Below, one piece after another: positions 37,136 to 44,260 of a DNA stretch of 64,000 nt. The stretch spans positions 124,001-188,000 of the forward strand of contig NZ_BLTE01000004.1 of assembly GCF_013019105.1 (NCBI RefSeq), written 5' to 3'. This DNA comes from Fundidesulfovibrio magnetotacticus (lineage in GTDB: Bacteria > Desulfobacterota > Desulfovibrionia > Desulfovibrionales > Desulfovibrionaceae). The notes below the pieces were generated by a model, which saw nothing but the letters and a program-made list of their open reading frames with translations, was not told the origin of the DNA and did no database searches. Every line of letters begins with the position of its first letter. The stretch's first letter is position 1. Made by a program: the position numbers and the translations under genes.

Positions 37136-37903
37136 ATGCGCCTGATGCTCCGCACGCTCGCGATCGCAGTGCTCGTCCTCAACGCCTGGCAGGCCCTGGC
37201 CGCCGACCAGCTCCCCCCGCGCTTCTTGCGCCTGCGCGACCTGGCCCCGGACATCGTCCAGGAGATGCGCTACCACGGCTGGCACAACTTCCTGGGCCGC
37301 CCCGTGAAAGGCTATGAAGACCCCGAGTGCATCCTGACCATCGACGCGGCCAAGGCCCTGATCGCCGTGCACGAGGAGCTGCGCGCCTCGGGCCTGGGCG
37401 TGAAGGTCTACGACTGCTACCGCCCCCAGCGCGCCGTGAACGACTTCGTGAGCTGGAGCCAGGTCCCGGAAGATCAGATCACCAAGGACGAATTCTACCC
37501 CCGGGTGGACAAGAAGGACTTCTTCGACCTGGGCTACGTGGCCAAGAAAAGCGGCCATTCGCGCGGCTCCACCGTGGACCTGACCATCATCCCCTGGCCG
37601 CCCCGCGAGGGCGAGGCCTACACGGCGGGGCAGCGGCTCATGCCCTGCAACGCCCCCTACCCGGAGCGCTTCCGCGACAACTCCCTGGACATGGGCACGG
37701 GCTTCGACTGCATGGACGTGCTGTCGCATTCGCTCACCCCGGATATCCCCTTCGTGGCCCAGAGCAACAGGATGCTCCTGCGCAGGCTGATGGAGAACAA
37801 CGGCTTCTCCCCCTACGAGCAGGAGTGGTGGCACTTCACCCTGCGCAAGGAGCCCTTCCCCGACACCTACTTCGACTTTCCCGTGACCTCCGCCAGGAAG
37901 TGA
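37136..37903 (+). CDS. VanX/DdpX-type D-Ala-D-Ala dipeptidase (M15D), exported
   Basis: A 255-residue zinc peptidase with an N-terminal signal peptide (LMLRTLAIAVLVLNAWQALA). The metal and catalytic residues of M15D enzymes are present: SGHSRGSTVD (His141, Asp148) and EQEWWH (Glu230, His233). The Arg-rich CYRPQRAV segment also fits. Such enzymes hydrolyse D-Ala-D-Ala or related cell-wall dipeptides. Export suggests periplasmic murein-peptide recycling rather than glycopeptide resistance, and no vanH/vanA genes accompany it. ATG 37136 was chosen because GGGAGG lies 5 bases upstream; a longer frame from 37112 has no such site. Confidence 0.88.
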   Translation: MRLMLRTLAIAVLVLNAWQALAADQLPPRFLRLRDLAPDIVQEMRYHGWHNFLGRPVKGYEDPECILTIDAAKALIAVHEELRASGLGVKVYDCYRPQRAVNDFVSWSQVPEDQITKDEFYPRVDKKDFFDLGYVAKKSGHSRGSTVDLTIIPWPPREGEAYTAGQRLMPCNAPYPERFRDNSLDMGTGFDCMDVLSHSLTPDIPFVAQSNRMLLRRLMENNGFSPYEQEWWHFTLRKEPFPDTYFDFPVTSARK

Positions 37904-37985
37904 TGCTTCCCGGCGGGCCTCCCCCCAACGGCACGAACCGAAGCGGCAGGCCGCCCCACGCAGGCGCGCCCGGCCAGGAGCCAGC

Positions 37986-38519
37986 ATGCGCAAGAGCGAT
38001 CGTGAAGTTCTCGATCCCATAGTTGTGGAGGCCCTTTTGCAGCGGGCCGAATACGTGCATCTCGCCCTGCGCGACGGGGAGGAGACCTACAGCGTCCCCG
38101 TGAGCTTCGGCTACCGGGACCGGGCCCTCTATTTCCACGGCGCGGCCGAGGGCCGCAAGGCGCGGGCCTTGCGCGCCTGCGACCGCGTGAGCTTCTCGGC
38201 CGTGGTGGAATGCGAGCTTGCCCGCCAGATCAAGGCCTGCGCCTACTCGGCGCACTACAAGTCGGTGTGCGGCTCGGGCCGGGCCACCATCCTCACGGAC
38301 CCCGAGGAGAAGGCGGCGGCCCTGGACGTGATCATGGGCCATTACGAAGGCCCCACGGGCCCCTATCCCCCCGAGATGCTCAAGCGCACCGAGGTGGTGC
38401 GTTTGGACGTGGAGGTGCTGTCGGGCAAGGCCAATCCCCCCTGGCAAGGCGGCGTGGAGCTCGACGACGACGAGTGCCTGGGCTGCGAGGACGCGGACGA
38501 CGCCCTGGGCGCGGACTGA
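37986..38519 (+). CDS. Pyridoxamine-phosphate-oxidase-fold flavin protein
   Basis: A 177-residue protein of the PNPOx-like split-barrel superfamily (NimA-like branch). Recognisable segments are MRKSDREVLD, YVHLALRDGEETYSVPVSFGY and YFHGAAEGRKARALR, with YKSVCGSGRATIL later. Relatives bind FMN, F420 or heme and reduce small molecules such as nitroimidazoles; most natural substrates are unknown. The Asp/Glu/Cys tail (ELDDDECLGCEDADD) is unusual and could bind metal. The ATG at 37986 follows CAGGAG. Single gene, convergent with rlmD, whose stop is 1 bp away. Confidence 0.78.
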   Translation: MRKSDREVLDPIVVEALLQRAEYVHLALRDGEETYSVPVSFGYRDRALYFHGAAEGRKARALRACDRVSFSAVVECELARQIKACAYSAHYKSVCGSGRATILTDPEEKAAALDVIMGHYEGPTGPYPPEMLKRTEVVRLDVEVLSGKANPPWQGGVELDDDECLGCEDADDALGAD

Positions 38520-39851
38520 TCAGTCCGCGCGCGTGAGGCGCGCCACGCACTCGATGTGCGGGGTGTGCGGGAAGAGGTCCACGGGGGTCACGCGCTCCAC
38601 GCGGTAGGCCGGGGCCAGGCGGCCCAGGTCCCGGGCCAGGGTGGAGGGGTTGCAGGAGACGTAGACCACCCGGGGCGGCCTGGCCTGGGCCAGGGCCTGG
38701 AGGGCCTTGGGGTCCAGCCCCGCGCGGGGCGGGTCCAGCACGGCCGCGTGGGGGATGTCCTTGCGCCGAGCCAGCACGAGCTTCACGTCCCCGGCCTGGA
38801 AGAAGCAGTTGGTCAGGCCGTTGGCGGCTGCGTTGGCCTGGGCGTCCTCAACGGCGGCCTGGGAGATCTCGAAGCCCGTCACGCGCCCGGCCGTGCGCGC
38901 CAGGAAGAGGCTCAGGCCCCCCGCGCCGCAGCAGAGGTCCCAGGCGGTCTCGCCGGGCGCGAGGGCGGCGGCCTCGGCGGCCCGGGCGTAGAGCAGGGCG
39001 GCGGCACGGGTGTTGGTCTGGAAGAAGGAATCGATGCCCACGCGCAGGGCTAAGCCGTCCAGGGACTCCTCAAGGAAGTCGTTGCCCAGGGTGAAGGCCC
39101 GGTGCTCGGCCTGGGCGATGTCGGCCCGGTCGGCGCGCACGCCCAGCACCAGCCCGTCCAGGTCCGGGCAGTCGCGCATGAGGGCCTCGCAGAGGGGGCG
39201 CAGCCGCTTGAAGGGCGCTTTGGGGCCCACGATGATCTGGGCCAGCCAGCGCCCCGTGGTTTCGCTCGCGCGCAACACCAGATGCCGCCAAGTCCCCGTG
39301 CCCGTGCGCCCGAAGTAGGGCGGCAGCTGGGTCTTGGCGGCCATGGCGCGCACGGCCGCCACCAGGGCCATGGCGGGCGCCGGCATGAGCCCGCACGCGC
39401 AGACCTCCACGATGCGCGAGGGGTCGAAGCGGCCGCGCAGGCCCAACGTGGGGCCGGGGCCGAAGGCGAACTCCATCTTGTTGCGGTAGCCCCGCGTGAG
39501 CGGCGAGGGCACGGTCTCGTCCACGGGGGGGGTGAGCCCGGCCAGGCGTTCCAGCTGTTCGGCCACGATCTGGCGCTTCCAGTCCAGCTGGGCCTCGTAG
39601 GCCGCGTCCTGCCAGGAGCAGCCGCCGCAGGGGCCGTAATGGGGGCAGAAGGGCTCCACGGCGTGGGGCGAGGGCTCAAGCACCTGTTCGGCCACGGCAC
39701 GGAGGCAGCGGGGATCGTCCTTGACCACGCGGGCCAGCACCCGCGAACCGGGAAGCCCGCCCTCCACGAAGGCCACGCGGCCCTCCAGGCGGGCCAGGCC
39801 CGCGCCGCCGAAGGCCGGACGTTCGATGGAAAGTTCCAGAAGTTGCGCCAT
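38520..39851 (-). CDS. rlmD: 23S rRNA (uracil-5)-methyltransferase, RlmD/TrmA family
   Basis: A 443-residue SAM-dependent RNA methyltransferase with a TRAM-like N-domain (about 1-60). The Fe-S cysteines lie in CPHYGPCGGCSW and later VCACGLMPAP. SAM-binding DLCCGAGGLSLFLAR and the catalytic VSCNPSTLARDL complete the family pattern. The most probable product is m5U1939 of 23S rRNA (RlmD), although RumB/RlmCD-type targets are possible. ATG 39849-39851 chosen from the N-terminal match (MAQLLELSIERPAFGG); the longer upstream frame is not coding. No obvious Shine-Dalgarno. Confidence 0.87.
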   Translation of the reverse strand: MAQLLELSIERPAFGGAGLARLEGRVAFVEGGLPGSRVLARVVKDDPRCLRAVAEQVLEPSPHAVEPFCPHYGPCGGCSWQDAAYEAQLDWKRQIVAEQLERLAGLTPPVDETVPSPLTRGYRNKMEFAFGPGPTLGLRGRFDPSRIVEVCACGLMPAPAMALVAAVRAMAAKTQLPPYFGRTGTGTWRHLVLRASETTGRWLAQIIVGPKAPFKRLRPLCEALMRDCPDLDGLVLGVRADRADIAQAEHRAFTLGNDFLEESLDGLALRVGIDSFFQTNTRAAALLYARAAEAAALAPGETAWDLCCGAGGLSLFLARTAGRVTGFEISQAAVEDAQANAAANGLTNCFFQAGDVKLVLARRKDIPHAAVLDPPRAGLDPKALQALAQARPPRVVYVSCNPSTLARDLGRLAPAYRVERVTPVDLFPHTPHIECVARLTRAD

Positions 39852-39990
39852 GGGGGCATCATGCCCGGCGAATCCGGCGGCGGCAAGCCCGGCGTGATCC
39901 CCTGCGAGGCGGCCTCGGGGCCGCGCGGCCTGGGCGTGCGCTTGTGGGAGGCGGGGAAGGGGGGTAAGGGATGCGCCAAGGAGTCCGCGC

Positions 39991-41022
39991 ATGAAGACGC
40001 TCACCGCCCTGCTGACGCTCTGTTTCGCAGCCCTGGCGTTCCAGCCCCGGGCACTGGCCCAGGACTGGCAGCTGCGCGACATTTGCGACCTGCGCAAGTC
40101 CCCGCCCGCCGGGCGTCCGGCCGGGTGCGCGCGTCTGGCCGCCGACGTGCTGGCCCTGCTGCCCGAGAAGGCCGGGCCGGGCAACCTGGCCCTGCTGGCC
40201 GACTTCTCCGACAACCTGGAGAAGGCCGGAGCGGGCTGGGACAACCCCTGCCGCGACCCCGGCCGCTGCCCGGACTTCGCCTATTCCATCCGCTACGCCA
40301 TGGTGCCCCGCAAGGAGGTGACCATCCCCAAGGACAAGGTCTACACGGCCTACGTCTGCCGCGAGGGCTTCTCGGCCACCGGCCAGGACGACGGCGCGTG
40401 CCGGAGCAAGCTCGTGAAGGTGCTGCGCGAAATGATCGTGCGGGCGCGCAAGGAGGGGATGTTCCTGGCGCTGCTCAAGTGCGGGGCCTCCGAGGGCGAG
40501 GCCGTGCGACCCGACGGCGCGGGGGTGATGGGCTTCGAGCTCATGTACGCCTTCGTGCCCCTGCCGGGCATGATTTCCGGACCGCCCTCGGTCCCTTCCG
40601 CGGTCTCTCCGACGGACCCTGCCCTGGGCGCGCGCCAGCCCCTGAGCCAGATCGCAGCTTCCGCCGCCGCCCCGGCGCAGGAGGCCAGGAAGCCCGCCCC
40701 GCAGGGGGCGCAGCCGCCGGTTCCGGCCCAGGTTCCAACCCCTGCTCCCGCTCCCGCTCCGGCGCAGCCGCCTGTCTACCCGCCCGAGCTCCACGGGGCC
40801 GACGGCGAGGTGGTGTTCCAGGTGGCCGCGCTGCCCACCCTGGTGCAGGCCGAGGCCGTGGCCGACCGCCTGGCGAGCCAGGGCGTGGAAACCAGCTTCG
40901 AACAGGCCCAGGTGAACGGACGCGACGTCTACCGCGTGCTGGCGCGCTCCTCCGGCAGCCCCGAGGCCCTGCGCCGCAGGCTGGCCGAACTGGGCTACCC
41001 CGGGGCCTTCCCCAGGCGCTGA
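39991..41022 (+). CDS. Secreted SPOR-domain protein
   Basis: A 343-residue exported protein with a signal peptide (LTALLTLCFAALAFQPRALA, cleavage before QDW). The mature region has several Cys in a compact domain (IRYAMVPRKEVTIPKDKVYT). A Pro/Ala linker at about 215-265 leads to a C-terminal SPOR domain (EVVFQVAALPTLVQAEAVAD onward) that binds denuded septal murein. It is likely periplasmic and cell-wall associated. It lies 127 bp before the first VgrG gene but need not belong to that island. Confidence 0.78.
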   Translation: MKTLTALLTLCFAALAFQPRALAQDWQLRDICDLRKSPPAGRPAGCARLAADVLALLPEKAGPGNLALLADFSDNLEKAGAGWDNPCRDPGRCPDFAYSIRYAMVPRKEVTIPKDKVYTAYVCREGFSATGQDDGACRSKLVKVLREMIVRARKEGMFLALLKCGASEGEAVRPDGAGVMGFELMYAFVPLPGMISGPPSVPSAVSPTDPALGARQPLSQIAASAAAPAQEARKPAPQGAQPPVPAQVPTPAPAPAPAQPPVYPPELHGADGEVVFQVAALPTLVQAEAVADRLASQGVETSFEQAQVNGRDVYRVLARSSGSPEALRRRLAELGYPGAFPRR

Positions 41023-41149
41023 CCTGGCCCGCCCCCAGCCGCTGCCCGCTTGACAGCGGCTGGCCGAAAAGGGATTCTCCGCCAATGATGGAGGACACGG
41101 GCCGCGCGTCCGGCCCCCAGACGCGCACCACCCTTGCAGGAGGCCGGAC

Positions 41150-44100
41150 ATGGCGCAGAGCCGATACGCCCGTTTCGAGTTCGACGTGGAGGGCCAGCCG
41201 GCCGGGCGCTTCCAGGTGGTGGAGTTCCAGGGGCAGGACGCCCTCTCAACGCCCTACGCCTTCACGATCACGCTGATCTGCCAGGGCCAGGGGCCGTCCC
41301 CGGCCGAGGTGGTGCGGCGCAAGGCCACCCTGCGCATCAACGGCGAAACCACCTCGAACGCCTACTCCGGGGTGGTCTTCGCCTACCAGTACATCCAGAG
41401 CCGGGGCGACGTGAGCTTCTTCCGGGCCGTGCTTTCGCCCGGCTTCAAGCTCCTGACGTACACCCGGCAGAATCAGATCTTCCTGGACCAGAGCCTGCCG
41501 CAGATCCTCTCCACGGTGTTCGGCCAGTGCCGGTTCACGGCCTTCGACCTGCGCCTGTCGGCCGATTATCCCCCCCTGGAATTCGTGTGCCAGTACAACG
41601 AGTCCTGCCTGGACTTCGTCTCGCGCCTCATGGAGCACCAGGGCATCTACTACGCTTTCGAGGAGCAGGAGGCGGGCGAGGTGCTTGTGGTCACCGATTC
41701 GCTCATGAGCCACACCCCCCTCTCGGCAACGCCCTGCCTCTACCTGCCGCCCTCGGGCATGGACGACCCCCAGCGCGAGAGCGCCGTGCACCAGCTGGTG
41801 CTCGACCACAGGATCGTGCCCGCCGTCGTGGTGCTCAAAGACTACAACTACCTGCGCCCGGACCTGGAACTCCTGGCCGAGGCCCCCGTGGCCCCGGACG
41901 GCGTGGGAGTGCACTACCACTACGGCGACCACTTCCTCACCCAGGACGAGGGCGCGCGCCTGGCGCGCATCCGCGCCGAGGAGCTGCTGGCCGGGCAGGA
42001 GGTCTTCGCGGGCGCGAGCACGGCCATGCTCCTGCGCGCGGGCGGCCTGGTCACCCTGGCGGGCCACCCCCTGGAGGCCTGCAACATCCAGATGCTCGTC
42101 ACCGGCGTGGAGCACAAGGGCCGCGACAAGACCCCTCTCACCGCAGGCCTGGAGCACGCCGCCACCGCCTCGGACCAGGAAAACTACTACCGCAACACCT
42201 TCCATTCCATGGCGTCCCGGCGGCAGTTCCGCCCGGCGCGCTCCACGCCCCGCCCGCGCATCGCCGGCCAGTTCCACGCCAAGGTGGACGCCGAGGGCGA
42301 GGGCCAGTACGCCATGATCGACGACCTGGGGCGCTACAAGGTGCGCCTGCCTTTCGACCTGGCCGGACGCCCCGAAGGCCAGGCCTCCTGCTGGCTGCGC
42401 CTGGCCGAGCCCTACGCCGGACCCAGGTACGGCCTGCACTTCCCCCTGCTCAAGGGCACCGAGGTGCTGCTCTCCTTCATCGACGGCGACCCGGACCGGC
42501 CCGTGATCACCTCCGCCGTGCACAACGGCCAGAACCTCAACCACGTGCGCTCCAACACCAACGCCATCAACGCCATCAAGTCCGCCGCCAACAACCAGAT
42601 CGTCATGGGCGACCTCCAGGGCCAGGAGTTCATCGGCCTCTATTCGCCCTTCCACGAGACGAGCATCGCCCTGGGCTCCACCAAGCCCGGCGGCGGGGGC
42701 AGCATGGAGTTCAAGACCAAGGGCGAGAGCCAGACCCTGGTGCTGGGCGACGAGAACAAGCTCGTGGGCGGCACGTCCATCGAGGGCACGGCGGGCGTGA
42801 AGGCCGAGATCACGGCGGGCATGGCCCTGGAGATCATGGGCGGATGGAAGTCCGAGCTGGTGATGGGCAACCACTTCGGCATGGTGGTGGGCAACGGGCT
42901 GGAGATGGGCAGCGAGTCCAAGTCGATCTTCGACACCAAGGAGATCCAGGGCACCACGGGCATCGAGATCCAGGCCGGGCTCTCGGAGGCCTACGTGGCC
43001 GCGCTCACCTCCATGCGCAACTGGTACACCGCGGCCGCGGGCCTCACGGCCGTGGCGGCCGTGCTTGGCACCGCCGCCTCCGAAACCTGGACCAAGGACG
43101 GCTGCTGGCACGACCAGGGCGACTCCGCCATCGACGAGGGCCTGGGCATCACCTTCACGGGGCTCACGGGGGTGGTGGGCATCATCGCGGGCTACTGCGG
43201 CTACAAGATCCAGCAGCAGCTCAACGCCATCCAGACCGGCAGCCTCTGCAAGGCCGTCACCGAAGTGGCCATGAACAAGGACGGCTTCGAGGTGGAGGTG
43301 AACCGCTTCAACCTGGGCGCGCTCTCCCTGAGCAACGTCTCCCCCCTGCCCACGCCCATCACCCTCAAGGCCGTGGGACAGAACGCGGCGAAGCAGACCG
43401 TGGAGTCTTTCCTGCAATTCCGACAGGACGCGGCGGGCATCCGGCTGGTGAACATGGAGCCCTCCACCGGCGGTCCGGAACCCTCCATGCTCGTGATGAG
43501 CAACGCCAACCTCGTCTCCCTGCTCATCCCCGACGCGGGCCAGCTGAAGATGGACGCCACCGCCCAGGGCGCTCCGGTGGTCACCCTCCAGGCCATCGAG
43601 GGCCAGGAGAAGTCCACGGTGCAGTTGGACAAGCACAAGGTGCTCCTCCAGGCCCCGGACGGCTCCGCCACCGTGGAGGTGCAGAAAAACCTCGTGGCCC
43701 TGGCCTCCGCCCAGGCCAAGACCACGGGCGTGAACATCAACGCCAGCGATGTCCTGCTGAACGCCACCGGCAAGGTGGACATCATGGGCGGGCTGGTGAA
43801 GGTCCAGGGCGGCAAGGTCTATCTGGGCGGGGCGGGAGGGGCCTCCATCACGGGCGACCTCACCGTGGACGGGGCCACCACGCTCAAGGCCACCAAGACC
43901 GGCGACCTGAGCGTGAACGGCAACGTGAACATCACCGGCAGCATGAGCGCCCAGTCGGTCGCCGCGGACAGCGCGTCCGTGAAGAACGACCTCTCCGTGG
44001 GCGGCAAGACCACCACGAAGAGCGCGGACGTGAAGGACGACCTCAACGTGGGCGGCAAGTCCACCTCGGGCAGCGCGAACGTGAAGGGCGACCTCAAGGT

Positions 44101-44215
44101 GGGCGGCAAGGCCGACGTGGACGGCAACGTGAGTTCCGGACACAGGATATCCGGCAGGGACAACGAGCTCGACGACGATCCGTTCTTCAACATGTTCAAG
44201 AACCCGAACAAATAG
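41150..44215 (+). CDS. vgrG: VgrG spike protein, extended with repeats and hydrophobic insert
   Basis: A 1021-residue T6SS spike protein, longer than the 600-700 residues of simple VgrGs. The gp27-like base is about 1-370 (RYARFEFDVEGQPAGRF start). A gp5-like OB domain is about 375-460 (GEGQYAMIDDLGRYKVRLPF). Beta-helical spike repeats follow. Two hydrophobic stretches are unusual: about 625-644 (WYTAAAGLTAVAAVLGTAAS) and about 667-687 (ITFTGLTGVVGIIAGYCGYK). The C-terminus has three tandem 17-residue repeats of the form xVKxDLxVGGK (43976-44128), then an acidic tail NELDDDPFFNMF. ATG 41150, with AGGAGG 8-13 bp upstream. It heads the spike island. Confidence 0.9.
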   Translation: MAQSRYARFEFDVEGQPAGRFQVVEFQGQDALSTPYAFTITLICQGQGPSPAEVVRRKATLRINGETTSNAYSGVVFAYQYIQSRGDVSFFRAVLSPGFKLLTYTRQNQIFLDQSLPQILSTVFGQCRFTAFDLRLSADYPPLEFVCQYNESCLDFVSRLMEHQGIYYAFEEQEAGEVLVVTDSLMSHTPLSATPCLYLPPSGMDDPQRESAVHQLVLDHRIVPAVVVLKDYNYLRPDLELLAEAPVAPDGVGVHYHYGDHFLTQDEGARLARIRAEELLAGQEVFAGASTAMLLRAGGLVTLAGHPLEACNIQMLVTGVEHKGRDKTPLTAGLEHAATASDQENYYRNTFHSMASRRQFRPARSTPRPRIAGQFHAKVDAEGEGQYAMIDDLGRYKVRLPFDLAGRPEGQASCWLRLAEPYAGPRYGLHFPLLKGTEVLLSFIDGDPDRPVITSAVHNGQNLNHVRSNTNAINAIKSAANNQIVMGDLQGQEFIGLYSPFHETSIALGSTKPGGGGSMEFKTKGESQTLVLGDENKLVGGTSIEGTAGVKAEITAGMALEIMGGWKSELVMGNHFGMVVGNGLEMGSESKSIFDTKEIQGTTGIEIQAGLSEAYVAALTSMRNWYTAAAGLTAVAAVLGTAASETWTKDGCWHDQGDSAIDEGLGITFTGLTGVVGIIAGYCGYKIQQQLNAIQTGSLCKAVTEVAMNKDGFEVEVNRFNLGALSLSNVSPLPTPITLKAVGQNAAKQTVESFLQFRQDAAGIRLVNMEPSTGGPEPSMLVMSNANLVSLLIPDAGQLKMDATAQGAPVVTLQAIEGQEKSTVQLDKHKVLLQAPDGSATVEVQKNLVALASAQAKTTGVNINASDVLLNATGKVDIMGGLVKVQGGKVYLGGAGGASITGDLTVDGATTLKATKTGDLSVNGNVNITGSMSAQSVAADSASVKNDLSVGGKTTTKSADVKDDLNVGGKSTSGSANVKGDLKVGGKADVDGNVSSGHRISGRDNELDDDPFFNMFKNPNK
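43976..44128 (+). repeat. Three in-frame 51-bp repeats in the first VgrG tail
   Basis: The protein units begin SVKNDLSVGGK, DVKDDLNVGGK and NVKGDLKVGGK; each is exactly 17 residues. The pattern resembles the shaft repeats of phage tail fibres and polymer-forming beta proteins. Confidence 0.7.
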
Positions 44216-44260
44216 CGCGCCAACGGCGGCCGCCCATGTCGCGGACGCGGAGTCCAGTCG

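Noticed and set aside
37136-37903. Vancomycin-resistance determinant
   Set aside because: VanX-like residues are present, but there is no vanH, vanA or vanRS and the protein has a signal peptide, which fits cell-wall peptide recycling better.
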